The notes below the pieces were generated by a model. It ran no database searches, was not told where the DNA came from, and saw nothing but the letters and a program-made list of their open reading frames with translations. From Paenibacillus pedocola (GTDB lineage Bacteria > Bacillota > Bacilli > Paenibacillales > Paenibacillaceae): 64,000 bases of DNA. Numbering within the stretch: the stretch's first letter is position 1; each line of letters starts with the position of its first letter. The stretch covers positions 310,001 through 374,000 of the forward strand of contig NZ_CP134223.1 in NCBI RefSeq assembly GCF_031599675.1. Direction: 5' to 3'. The translations under genes were made by a program, and so were the position numbers. Positions 27,665 through 38,077 of the stretch are shown here, in pieces.

Positions 27665-27756
27665 GTTAACGAGAAACAATTGTTTAATACACTACGGTAG
27701 CTGGTCTAATGCTCAGCTGCCGTTTCTAATTGAAGTAATGAGCAGGAATATAAATA
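27665..27756. repeat. Cassette-site element B (right arm degraded)
   Basis: The left arm GTTAACGAGAAACAATTGTT begins at 27665 and ends in TAATA. The stem ACGGTAGCTG (27694-27703) pairs with CAGCTGCCGT (27714-27723). The right arm is only recognisable as GAGCAGGAATATAAATA, so this copy looks decayed. Confidence 0.55.
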
Positions 27757-27863
27757 AATGGAAACGAATCCATAATTCAGCATCCAAAATAGGTTGATTA
27801 GCGTGATTTCAACAACCGAGGATTTTTGTAAGCATCATAAAACTAAAAGGAGTAGCTGTTACT

Positions 27864-28925
27864 ATGAAGGATTTACATAATTTAGTTTCAGATTACACGA
27901 AAGATAAGAAACATTTACATCTTGCGATCGGGATTATTAGAGAGGGCGGTATTGAATACTTTTCGTTCAGTAATAATCAAAAGAGAAGTACGATTCCTCC
28001 TGAGCATATGTTGTTTGAAATCGGCTCCATAACCAAAGTTTTCACATCCATTCTCTTATTAGAAATGGAACGGGAAAAACTGCTTTCCTCGGATGACATG
28101 GTTGGTAAGTTTGTGCCAAACGTTAAAAACGATTATTTGAATAAGATTACCTTGAAAAGCCTTGCTACTCATACCTCTGGATTACCCACATTGGCAACAA
28201 ACCACAATCTGGCTAAAAAAAGATCGAATCCTTATTCAATGTATACCGAGCAAGATTTAACTGCTTTTCTATCTAATGCTGACTACACGGATAGTATTGG
28301 TTCATTTGGATATTCCAATATCGGTATGGGCTTACTGGGGAATATTCTATGCAAGGTGTCTGGAAGAAAGTATGATGAACTGTTAAAAAAATACATAACG
28401 AGCCCATTAAAGATGAATGAGACAGCCGTTACACTTGATTCAGAACAGAATAGAAGGTTTTTGAATGGATATGCTTCAACTGGGAAGAGAGTCCCTCACT
28501 GGGATCTTTCTATACATGAAGGAGCTGGGGGGATTAAGTCATCGGTTAACGATTTGAGTTTATTTGTCCAAGCCAATCTAAATGATGATAATCCGATAGC
28601 CTCTACACTGCAAAAAAGTCATATCCCTTTATGGATCGGAAATTCAAACCGTTATTTTGGCTGGGGTGAGGATAAACTTCTAGATAAAGGTATCCTCTGG
28701 CATAACGGGGGTTCAGCTGGTTTTAACAGTTATCTAGCTTTCAACAAGGAACTCCGTGTAGGAATTGTATTGCTATCCAATTATTCTTTTTTCTCGAATT
28801 CTCTTATGGATTATTATGTTGCTCAATTAATAAAATGGATTACTAAAAAAGAGCCTTCTCAAGGAACTATGATAGACGCTACAGGTAAAAAAATATTTGA
28901 AGCCATCCTAAGTAGTGAAAAGTAA
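27864..28925 (+). CDS. Serine hydrolase, beta-lactamase class C / PBP-like
   Basis: A 353-residue protein with the serine beta-lactamase superfamily motifs: Ser55-x-x-Lys58 in FEIGSITKVF, Tyr-Ser-Asn near residue 150 in GYSNIGMGLLG, and HNGGSAGFNSY near 280 in place of KTG. Family members are esterases, D-aminopeptidases and lactamases. No signal peptide is visible, which argues against a classical secreted beta-lactamase. AAAGGAG precedes the ATG. It lies alone between sites B and C. Confidence 0.88.
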   Translation: MKDLHNLVSDYTKDKKHLHLAIGIIREGGIEYFSFSNNQKRSTIPPEHMLFEIGSITKVFTSILLLEMEREKLLSSDDMVGKFVPNVKNDYLNKITLKSLATHTSGLPTLATNHNLAKKRSNPYSMYTEQDLTAFLSNADYTDSIGSFGYSNIGMGLLGNILCKVSGRKYDELLKKYITSPLKMNETAVTLDSEQNRRFLNGYASTGKRVPHWDLSIHEGAGGIKSSVNDLSLFVQANLNDDNPIASTLQKSHIPLWIGNSNRYFGWGEDKLLDKGILWHNGGSAGFNSYLAFNKELRVGIVLLSNYSFFSNSLMDYYVAQLIKWITKKEPSQGTMIDATGKKIFEAILSSEK

Positions 28926-28926
28926 T

Positions 28927-29022
28927 GAACTAACGGGAAACGATAGTTCAATACAGACATAAGTAGCCGGCCTTGAAGACCGGCTGCTTGTCGTTACGTT
29001 AACAGGCAGGTTAGTTCCAATA
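28927..29022. repeat. Cassette-site element C (best-preserved attC-like copy)
   Basis: GAACTAAC (28927-28934) is the exact inverse complement of GTTAGTTC (29010-29017). Next to each lies an unpaired spacer (GGGAAA and AGGCAG). The central stem AGCCGG (28965-28970) pairs with CCGGCT (28980-28985) and is followed by TGCTTGT. The outer heptamers AACTAAC and GTTAGTT match the integron core consensus RYYYAAC/GTTRRRY at six of seven positions. The element starts immediately after the hydrolase stop codon. Confidence 0.75.
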
Positions 29023-29117
29023 TGTGTTAGATTTGAGGTTGTCAGGAGCAGTACCTGCGCTTTATTGCCTTCTTCTTCAAGGGGGGTTTTTAAATTGATT
29101 TAAGGGAGCGGAAGAAA

Positions 29118-29672
29118 ATGGGGGCAGATTTCACAGCTTTCTTAGGCCACAATTTAAATAGAGATGAAATTGAAATATTATATCATGCACTAAATTCTAG
29201 AGCTTTAAAGCACGTCGATGAATTCATTAACTTCCTGCTCCCATATAACCCTAAGGATGAGGATAAACTTTTTACAGTTCATGAGGAGATTGGTGGCACT
29301 GTGGAAATCAGTGGACCTTGCGGAATGAATTTTACATTCTCGGAAAAGGTTTGTTATTTTCATCATTATATAAGATGGAGAAGCTTTCTCCTAGAGGAGG
29401 AGCTTCAACTTCATTTAAAGAAAGTTACCTTCGATTTAGCTCGTTATTTTTCATCAGAATATGCAATTTATGTACCGGACAGTGGATCGAGAGAGTCAGG
29501 AGTTCTAGATTTTATTTGGGAAGATGAAAATAAAGATATCCATTATATAAGGAATTGGCTTCTTAAACGTTGCGGAACACCTAAAGAGAAAATTATTGAT
29601 ATTTATAAAGAATACGATGATTACTGGGATTCTGAAGGATATTACGTAGATTATTTTAGTGATTTAAAGTAG
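29118..29672 (+). CDS. Unknown 184-residue cassette protein
   Basis: The ATG at 29118 follows TTTAAGGGAGCGGAAGAAA. The protein is soluble, acidic and aromatic-rich, with no signal or membrane segment. Notable stretches are DEFINFLLPYNPKDEDKLF, a charged GGTVEISGPCGMNFTFSE strand region, and a C-terminal tail full of Tyr and Asp (KEYDDYWDSEGYYVDYFSD). I recognise no family; the acidic, aromatic C terminus recalls immunity-type proteins, but that is a loose impression. It is the only gene between sites C and D. Confidence 0.78.
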   Translation: MGADFTAFLGHNLNRDEIEILYHALNSRALKHVDEFINFLLPYNPKDEDKLFTVHEEIGGTVEISGPCGMNFTFSEKVCYFHHYIRWRSFLLEEELQLHLKKVTFDLARYFSSEYAIYVPDSGSRESGVLDFIWEDENKDIHYIRNWLLKRCGTPKEKIIDIYKEYDDYWDSEGYYVDYFSDLK

Positions 29673-29685
29673 GGTTCTCATTCAT

Positions 29686-29777
29686 CAAACGGGAAACGTT
29701 AATTTAATAAACACAACTCTGTAGCCGGTTAAAAGCTCGGCTGCTTTTTGTTGAACAAACGGGCAGGATAGTATAAT
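29686..29777. repeat. Cassette-site element D (attC-like)
   Basis: The left arm CAAACGGGAAACGTTAATTT begins at 29686. The central stem AGCCG (29723-29727) pairs with CGGCT (29738-29742), followed by GCTTTTTG. The right arm ACAAACGGGCAGGATAGTAT ends near 29777. Both arms align with sites A and C. Confidence 0.72.
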
Positions 29778-29882
29778 CACTTTGCGAATACTTCAGGTAT
29801 GGAGCGTTTTCGAAGTTCGTAAACAAGAAAGTTATACGCCATTACCGGTAAATATTAAAGATAATATTTAAGGAGATAATTG

Positions 29883-30533
29883 ATGAAAGGTAAGATACTC
29901 TTATTATTTTTTATAACGATAGTGTTTTCAGCTTGTCAAAATATTAGTCAGCCGACTACCTTGAACAGCGAAACTAAATCAATAATGAATTCTGAACTGC
30001 CTCCTGATGTAGTGAGTACAGGTAATGGAACAGAATCGAAAGAAATAACGGAAGGTCAATCAAATACTAATAATAATGAAGTGTTATCCATGAGCATTGG
30101 GACCTATGATTTGACTGGGGAATTTTATAATGAAATGCTTCGAAATCCTATAGATCATGATTATGAAGTGGAATTTAATGAATTTCAAAATTCCAAAGAG
30201 TTTTCAACATTTGGATGGAGGGCGTTGGAAAGCAAATATACAGAGGTTTGGGATAAAGAGTTGAATCAAATATATAAAAAGCTTCTTTCTAAGTTGGATA
30301 GAGAACCAAAAGAAGTACTAATTGAATCGCAGAAAGAATGGTTACAGTATCACTTAAGGGAAACAGAATTTGTAGGGAAGACATTTATTAATAATGGTTA
30401 CCTTGGATCACAAGGATTAGTAAGCCTAGACACGGTTATTATGGAGAGAATTCGGGAAAGAACAATGCAGTTATTTGAATATCGTTATTTGCTAGATGGT
30501 GAAGTTGAGTTTTTATACCAAAGCAAAAAATAG
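29883..30533 (+). CDS. LprI-like (DUF1311) lipoprotein
   Basis: A 216-residue lipoprotein from the ATG at 29883, with AAGGAG seven bases upstream. The signal ILLLFFITIVFSAC carries lipobox FSAC. A Ser/Thr/Asn-rich linker (about 20-70) precedes a C-terminal LprI/DUF1311-like helical domain (WDKELNQIYKKLLSKL, LIESQKEWLQYHLRETEF). LprI-type proteins inhibit lysozyme in some bacteria; here that is only a family-based possibility. It is alone between sites D and E. Confidence 0.82.
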   Translation: MKGKILLLFFITIVFSACQNISQPTTLNSETKSIMNSELPPDVVSTGNGTESKEITEGQSNTNNNEVLSMSIGTYDLTGEFYNEMLRNPIDHDYEVEFNEFQNSKEFSTFGWRALESKYTEVWDKELNQIYKKLLSKLDREPKEVLIESQKEWLQYHLRETEFVGKTFINNGYLGSQGLVSLDTVIMERIRERTMQLFEYRYLLDGEVEFLYQSKK

Positions 30534-30569
30534 AATTGAAATCGTGATTAAAGGTTTTTAGGTGATGCT

Positions 30570-30697
30570 TCGAAGACAGTAACGGCGCATAACGCCATAT
30601 TCACGCATCGGGGCATCCGCCCCTCGGTCCGCCCACGAGGGATTTCGAGGGAATTCAGCACGTTCTTCATTACGCTAACCGGGAACTTTAGTTGAAA
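30570..30697. repeat. Cassette-site element E (variant or degraded)
   Basis: A right-arm-like sequence, TACGCTAACCGGGAACTTTA followed by GTTGAAAA, lies at 30671-30698. Upstream are several hairpins: GGCG-cataa-CGCC, CGGGGC-atc-CGCCCC and CCCTCG...CGAGGG. They replace the short stem of the other copies. The left arm is at best TAACGGCGCATAACG near 30580. The region from 30534 to 30836 otherwise contains no gene. Confidence 0.45.
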
Positions 30698-30836
30698 ATT
30701 ATTCGCGCTGAACCGTACCCTAAATACGGGCAAGTTTTTAAGAAATTCCTTGCGGGGTCTGAATTTATATACTTTACCAGCGCTTCTTCATGAGGTATTT
30801 TGGTCTGGAAAGCACTTGCGTATAAAGGAGAATATA

Positions 30837-31772
30837 ATGAATACCAAGCACCGTAAAGTTATTTTGGCCGTAATCCTATGTTATACCGTTTTGATTCTTT
30901 ATTTTATGTTTCTCGCTTTCGGCAGAGCAGAAACCGTAGATCGGGGGACAGGTTACAACTTTCTACTTTTACCGGGTGATTTTTTTAGGCTGCCGGGTCT
31001 ATCGGATCTTCAACATCCTACGCTGATGGATGCTTGGGTTTTTGGAAACATCGCAGCCTTTATTCCTTTCGGCATCTTGATCCCGTTGTTGTATCGAACA
31101 GGCTTCTTACGATTTATGATCTTATTCATTCTGTGTATCCTTGTACTTGAGACCGTTCAGGCGCTCTCTATGCTCGGCAGCTTCGATATGAATGACGTAA
31201 TTCAAAACTCTTTAGGCGCAGCAGTCGGATTCGGGGCATTTAGATTCGGATTTCGTACGAAAAAAGTCTGGAGAAACATAGCTACTACGGGCATCTCCGC
31301 CATTATCCTGTTGATCGGGATTTGGGGAATCTTCGGTATCGCCGACAAAGCGTTCACAAAAGAGCTTGGCCCCTTCGTTGCGTTAAACGAACTAAAAAAC
31401 AGCGGTATAAGTTCATCTACAGGAACAAAGCGAGACAGCTTTCAAATTGGTGGACAAAACGTAGAGCCCCAATATAATGCATATAGCACCGAAGGTGAAA
31501 ATACGGTGACATACACATATACGCTAGGCAAAAAGGAGCTTTATCTCTACTTAAATTTTGGGATTCCCAATAAAGAGGATGCTTATGGGAGTCTTCGTAT
31601 CTCTGCCGATGGCCAGGAGTATCTGTCTGCATCTTCAAAAGATCCAAGCGATGAACCGGAGATGTCCTCAATTTATCTTCAGGGGGCCAATGAGCTCGCG
31701 ATCACCTTGGAGGGGAATGAAAGAATATGGGACATTGGAATTAGAGAGATGAGGCACACCTGGAATTGGTAA
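30837..31772 (+). CDS. VanZ-like membrane protein with extracytoplasmic C-terminal domain
   Basis: A 311-residue protein beginning MNTKHRKVIL at 30837 behind AAAGGAG; a longer frame lacks a site. Hydrophobic segments at about 8-28, 58-85, 90-110 and 145-165 form a VanZ-type domain (FGNIAAFIPFGILIPLLY, LETVQALSMLGSFDMNDVIQ). VanZ itself gives low-level teicoplanin resistance by an unknown route. The C-terminal 140 residues (YLYLNFGIPNKEDAYGSLRI, ANELAITLEGNERIWDIGIR) look like an extracellular beta-sandwich. It lies between sites E and F and is the last cargo gene. Confidence 0.85.
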   Translation: MNTKHRKVILAVILCYTVLILYFMFLAFGRAETVDRGTGYNFLLLPGDFFRLPGLSDLQHPTLMDAWVFGNIAAFIPFGILIPLLYRTGFLRFMILFILCILVLETVQALSMLGSFDMNDVIQNSLGAAVGFGAFRFGFRTKKVWRNIATTGISAIILLIGIWGIFGIADKAFTKELGPFVALNELKNSGISSSTGTKRDSFQIGGQNVEPQYNAYSTEGENTVTYTYTLGKKELYLYLNFGIPNKEDAYGSLRISADGQEYLSASSKDPSDEPEMSSIYLQGANELAITLEGNERIWDIGIREMRHTWNW

Positions 31773-31791
31773 AGAAGACTATTATAGGTGA

Positions 31792-31880
31792 TTCAACTAA
31801 CGGGAAACGTTAGTTGAATAGCAGCGGCAGTCTAAGACTTATTTATCAAGTCTTGTTCTGCCGCTTGTTTTAATGAGTCA
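31792..31880. repeat. Cassette-site element F (terminal copy)
   Basis: TTCAACTAACG (31792-31802) and CGTTAGTTGAA (31808-31818) form a perfect palindrome around GGAAA. A long stem GCGGCAG..AAGACTT pairs with AAGTCTT..CTGCCGC (31824-31864), followed by TTGTTTTAATGAGTCAG. The right arm seen in A and C is missing; its place holds TAATGAGTCAG, which recalls element B. It marks the end of the array. Confidence 0.6.
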
Positions 31881-32011
31881 GTCTAAAACTTATTTATTAA
31901 AAGTTGACGATGATCAAACCCAGAAACCTTGTTAATTCAACAAATACAGTCTAACAGTTTATTTTCTTTTCACAGTAATAACTGCTGACCCGTCAAGCTG
32001 GAGGCGCTAAG

Positions 32012-32542
32012 CTATTTGGTAACCCGGATCAATTGCTTGTCTGCCAGTTCGAAGACGTCTCCCAGCTTAAAGTCCGGCAGATGAAGGGTGGAATCGAGCT
32101 CTGTGTTCCTGTCCATCTCCAGCTCACTATCCCAGCAAGAGTAGATTTCCATGGATTCCCCTTCCTCCATATGGTCATTCATGTGGGAGAGCAGCAGCCC
32201 GATGCATTTTCGCCCGATTTCAAAAGACAGGGGACTCTGCACCCTCATCTCCTTACTAATATTAAAAGAACCGCTAATCCCATAAACATAAGGCTTAGTT
32301 ATAAGCAGCTTCTGCCTCCACGGTAAGGCGGTCACGTCTGCGATCTCCAGCCCCGCCGCATCCAGATCACTCTCAAACACCTGGACAAGGGTATCATTTA
32401 AATGCGATAGGTCCATGATGTTGTGAAGCGCACTAGGGTCATCCGATTTGGGGATATCCGCGTACTTTTGGTACGAGAATACATAGCCGAAGCTTCCGGC
32501 GGGCAGCGGCCTGTCTGATCCCAGGTAATGGTTAAGCGTCAT
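32012..32542 (-). CDS. Uncharacterised cytoplasmic protein
   Basis: A 176-residue protein starting MTLNHYLGSD at 32542, with GAGGTG seven bases upstream; the open frame extends to 32677 but lacks a site there. It is acidic, with no signal or membrane segments. Features are GSFGYVFSYQKYADIPKSDD near the N terminus and FKLGDVFELADKQLIRVTK at the C terminus. I recognise no family. It is divergent from the GNAT gene, separated by 134 bases. Base composition is back to the genome norm, so it marks the right flank of the cassette block. Confidence 0.72.
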   Translation of the reverse strand: MTLNHYLGSDRPLPAGSFGYVFSYQKYADIPKSDDPSALHNIMDLSHLNDTLVQVFESDLDAAGLEIADVTALPWRQKLLITKPYVYGISGSFNISKEMRVQSPLSFEIGRKCIGLLLSHMNDHMEEGESMEIYSCWDSELEMDRNTELDSTLHLPDFKLGDVFELADKQLIRVTK

Positions 32543-32676
32543 GTTTGCACCTCTTCTCTGCTTCAGGCGGCATCTGATTCTCCAAACCTTCTTCTGGATT
32601 TTAACAGTTTTGGCTATTTTATAGTATCCAGATTTGTAATACCATAGAGCTACCAAAAGAGACAGGAGATGGAACA

Positions 32677-33231
32677 ATGAGCAAGCAGTCTGGTTTATTA
32701 TTCGGGGATAAGGTATACCTGCGCCCGCTGAACGGGGAGGATGCCGAACAGTATTACCATATGTTCTATGGTGCAGAGGTACGCAGGCTCACAGGGACAC
32801 AGAGGCATATCAACAAAGAGCAGATCGCAGCATACATAGAGCGTAAAGCGGACGATGACAGTGCGGTGCTGCTGCTGATTGCCCTTAAAGAGACTGATGA
32901 GGTGATCGGCGACATCGCCATTCAGGATATGGACCGGGGCAACCGCACCGCCGGTCTGCGTCTCGCCATTGGCCATGAACAGCATCAGAATAAGGGATAT
33001 GGCCGGGAAGCGCTGATCCTGATGCTTGACTACGGCTTCGGCATACTGAATCTGCACCGCATAGAGCTGGAGGTTTATTCGTACAATAGCCGTGCTGCAC
33101 ATGTGTATGAGAGCGTCGGTTTTGTCCGGGAGGGCGTGCGGCGTCAGACGCTTTTTTATGATCATGAGTACCATGATGTTGTAATAATGAGCATGCTCGA
33201 GAATGAGTACCGGGAGCGTTATTTAAAATAA
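32677..33231 (+). CDS. GNAT-family N-acetyltransferase (RimJ/RimL-like)
   Basis: A 184-residue acetyltransferase. The fold elements are YLRPLNGEDAEQYYHMFYG at the N terminus, LRLAIGHEQHQNKGYGREAL (acetyl-CoA pyrophosphate loop QNKGYGREA) around 92-110, and LHRIELEVYSYNSRAAHVYE around 128-147. It would acetylate an amine of a protein N terminus or small molecule. The substrate is unknown. An AGGAGATGGAACA site precedes the ATG. CtsR-like sequence begins only two bases past its stop. Confidence 0.9.
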   Translation: MSKQSGLLFGDKVYLRPLNGEDAEQYYHMFYGAEVRRLTGTQRHINKEQIAAYIERKADDDSAVLLLIALKETDEVIGDIAIQDMDRGNRTAGLRLAIGHEQHQNKGYGREALILMLDYGFGILNLHRIELEVYSYNSRAAHVYESVGFVREGVRRQTLFYDHEYHDVVIMSMLENEYRERYLK

Positions 33232-33232
33232 A

Positions 33233-33249
33233 GGTCAAAAAAGGTCAGA
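33233..33249. promoter_or_regulatory. Upstream CtsR-type operator
   Basis: GGTCAAA-AAA-GGTCAGA fits the CtsR heptad direct repeat with a 3-nt spacer, with one deviation. It lies 185 bases before hsp20. Confidence 0.55.
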
Positions 33250-33327
33250 AAGTTAATTACACCGAAAAAATGTCTGCCAAATCAGCCAAAACGCCGGGAT
33301 TTCCCGGTTTTTTGGCGTATACCGGTT

Positions 33328-33356
33328 TTGAGATTAAACGGAGGCGGGGCTATAAT
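33328..33356 (+). promoter_or_regulatory. SigA-type promoter of hsp20
   Basis: TTGAGA (33328-33333), 17-base spacer, TATAAT (33351-33356). The CtsR operator starts ten bases later, over the expected transcription start. Confidence 0.8.
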
Positions 33357-33366
33357 AAAGGCATAA

Positions 33367-33400
33367 GGTCAAATAAAGTCAAGGTCAAATTAAAAGTCAA
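33367..33400. promoter_or_regulatory. CtsR operator overlapping hsp20 transcription start
   Basis: Tandem heptads GGTCAAA-taa-AGTCAAG and GGTCAAA-ttaa-AAGTCAA match the CtsR consensus. Three or four half-sites in a row suggest tight class III heat-shock repression. Confidence 0.82.
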
Positions 33401-33417
33401 TGAGAGGAGAATGAACG

Positions 33418-33885
33418 ATGTTTGATTTGGTTCCTTTTGGAAAACGCAGAGATGACGTATTTGGTGCATTGGCAAAGTCCTTGAATGAAGTGTTCAACGA
33501 TGATTTTTTTGCCCCGATGACCAGTTCCACCCTGTCTTTCCGGACGGATATCCGCGAGAGTGAGCAGGCGTATCTGATTGAGGCTGAACTGCCCGGCTTC
33601 AAAAAAGAAGAAATCGACATTGATTATGCCAGCCCTTATCTGACGATTAAAGCCGTGCGCAAAGATGAGAACAGCCAGGAGAACGAAGATCACAAGATCG
33701 TGCGCCGCGAACGCCGCTACGGTGAGTATGTCCGCCGTTTCTATGTGCAGGATATTAACGATGACGAAATCCGTGCCTCACTGAAAGATGGACTGCTGTC
33801 GCTTGAGGTGCCTAAACGGCAAAAATCAGCCGGCAAGCGCATCGAGATTCAGGACCACGGTACATCCGGGCCGCAGCTTCAGTAA
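33418..33885 (+). CDS. Small heat-shock protein Hsp20
   Basis: A 155-residue alpha-crystallin-type chaperone. The N-terminal arm is FDLVPFGKRRDDVFGALAKS. The alpha-crystallin domain spans about 40-140, with AELPGFKKEEIDIDY and the C-terminal GLLSLEVPKRQ element. It holds unfolding proteins for refolding by disaggregases. GAGAGGAGAATGAACG precedes the ATG. Control by the CtsR sites upstream links it to clpB in the same cluster. Confidence 0.92.
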   Translation: MFDLVPFGKRRDDVFGALAKSLNEVFNDDFFAPMTSSTLSFRTDIRESEQAYLIEAELPGFKKEEIDIDYASPYLTIKAVRKDENSQENEDHKIVRRERRYGEYVRRFYVQDINDDEIRASLKDGLLSLEVPKRQKSAGKRIEIQDHGTSGPQLQ

Positions 33886-34004
33886 GCTGTTCAAGTCTGC
33901 GCGAAGGTGCTGAAGCAGTGGGTTCCGGGCCGGCAGCCAGCCGAAGTCCCCTCTGAGCTCCGCAGTCACGGCAGCTTCACCGGGCTTTTCATATAGCAGT
34001 TCAT

Positions 34005-34052
34005 AAAAAGGCGCATTGTAGTGGGGATACCGGCTATGGTGCGTCTTTTTTT
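34005..34052 (+). terminator. Candidate intrinsic terminator between hsp20 and cbpA
   Basis: AAAAAGGCGCA (34005-34015) pairs with TGCGTCTTTTT (34040-34050), with one G-T pair and a long loop, and runs into TTTTTTT. The long loop makes it weak; partial read-through would let hsp20 be made in excess. Confidence 0.45.
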
Positions 34053-34115
34053 GGGAAACGGATAGAATAAATAGATGAGCGGATTCGTATAGGAAATTAG
34101 CGAAAGGAGAGGGCC

Positions 34116-35111
34116 ATGGTGGCGGCAAAAAACTACTATGATGCACTTGGCGTAGGCAAACAGGCGAGCAGGCAGGAGATCAAAAAAGCCTATCAGAAGC
34201 TGGCCAAACAATGGCATCCTGATGTCAATAAGGCTCCGGGCGCTGAAGAGAAATTCAAGGAAGCGGCGGAAGCTTACGAGGTGCTCGGCAACGAAGAAAA
34301 GCGCAAAGCCTATGATGAGGAGCTCCGTTACGGTTCAGGCCGGCCGGGGCAGCCGGGAGCCTGGAGAACCGCCGGCGCTTCGTCCGGTTCTGGCCGGGAG
34401 TCGCCGTTTGGTGCGGGCTGGAGCGGAAGCTACTCTACCGCTGGCGGGATTCCCGAAGAGGATTTGTTCAGTATGTTCTTTGGCAGCCGGGGCGGGGCGG
34501 ACCGGTCCGGGTTTGATTTTTTCTCCGGCAGCGGCAGCGGCTTCGGCGGAACGCAGGGTATGATGCAGGCCCAGCTGGAGATCACGCTGGAGCAGGCCTA
34601 TAAGGGCGGAAACGTCAGGGTGCAGGTGGGTGGTAAGGATGTGACTGTCAGTATCCCGGCGCGTTCTCCGGAAGGAACGGTCCTCCGTGTGCCGGGCAGC
34701 GCAGTAAAGGGTGCAGCAGAGGCAGGAGACCTGCTGATTGTGCTGCATCTTGCCCCGCATGAAATTTACGAGGCGGAAGACGGCGATCTGTACGGTACGG
34801 TTGAAATCGCACCATGGCAGGCTGTGCTCGGCGGGGAGGCGAAAGTTCCACTGCCCGACGGCAGCAGCATCAAGCTGAAGATTCCGGCTGGAACAACAGG
34901 CGGCAGAACGCTGCGCATTCCCGGCAAGGGGCTGAAGCGTCAGAGCGGAGCGAACGGCGACATTCTGTTCGTTGTTGAAATAGTCATTCCGCCGGATACC
35001 GGCACTACAGAGAAGAACCTGTACCGTAAGTTGGCTGAAGCCTCCAATTTCCAGGCCGGAGCGGGACGGCAGGGCGGCGGAACGCGGCGGCAGAAGGCTG
35101 CAAAGGGGTAA
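34116..35111 (+). CDS. cbpA: DnaJ-type co-chaperone, CbpA class
   Basis: A 331-residue J-domain protein. Residues 1-70 form the J domain with the HPD motif in [17 protein letters not shown] Gly/Ser-rich linker (about 75-145) follows, then the DnaJ C-terminal substrate-binding domains ([40 protein letters not shown]). There is no cysteine-rich zinc domain, so it is CbpA-like rather than canonical DnaJ. AAAGGAGAG precedes the ATG. It stands between hsp20 and clpB and would deliver clients to DnaK and ClpB. Confidence 0.9.
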   Translation: MVAAKNYYDALGVGKQASRQEIKKAYQKLAKQWHPDVNKAPGAEEKFKEAAEAYEVLGNEEKRKAYDEELRYGSGRPGQPGAWRTAGASSGSGRESPFGAGWSGSYSTAGGIPEEDLFSMFFGSRGGADRSGFDFFSGSGSGFGGTQGMMQAQLEITLEQAYKGGNVRVQVGGKDVTVSIPARSPEGTVLRVPGSAVKGAAEAGDLLIVLHLAPHEIYEAEDGDLYGTVEIAPWQAVLGGEAKVPLPDGSSIKLKIPAGTTGGRTLRIPGKGLKRQSGANGDILFVVEIVIPPDTGTTEKNLYRKLAEASNFQAGAGRQGGGTRRQKAAKG

Positions 35112-35168
35112 CACGGCCAGGGTAATAACATATAAGGAACAAGTTCCAGAGGAAAGGTGCTGAAGACC

Positions 35169-37805
<2,637 letters not shown>

Positions 37806-37825
37806 CCAACAATATATGAGCAATG

Positions 37826-37903
37826 AAAATAGCTGCTTTGGTACAACTATGCATGCTGAGATCCTTCTTAGCTAAAGCTGAATTGTACTTGGGCAGCTAT
37901 TTT
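37826..37903. repeat. Long intergenic hairpin element
   Basis: AAAATAGCTGC (37826-37836) pairs with GCAGCTATTTT (37893-37903), and the inner GTACAA (37841-37846) with TTGTAC (37883-37888). A 36-nt loop separates the inner arms. It lies after clpB and lacks a clean T-run; terminator or dispersed palindromic unit. Confidence 0.55.
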
Positions 37904-38077
37904 GCTGCGCTTTGATCCCCTAAGAACTTGACGTGAGATATTATTTCATTGAAGAAATTTGCTATCGATTCATTTGAACGGTAATGGACTATAGGATAGT
38001 GAGGTTGTTTTACAAATGTGAAAATATAGTGAATTTGAAATAATATGGTGTATAATTACATAAAGGAGATGATTCCC

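Noticed and set aside
27864..28925. Antibiotic-resistance beta-lactamase
   Set aside because: The protein has SxxK and YxN motifs but no export signal and HNGG instead of KTG, so a general serine hydrolase is the safer call.
26637..31880. Classical integron with integrase and attI
   Set aside because: No integrase gene or attI-like site is visible in the window; only the cassette-and-site pattern is present.
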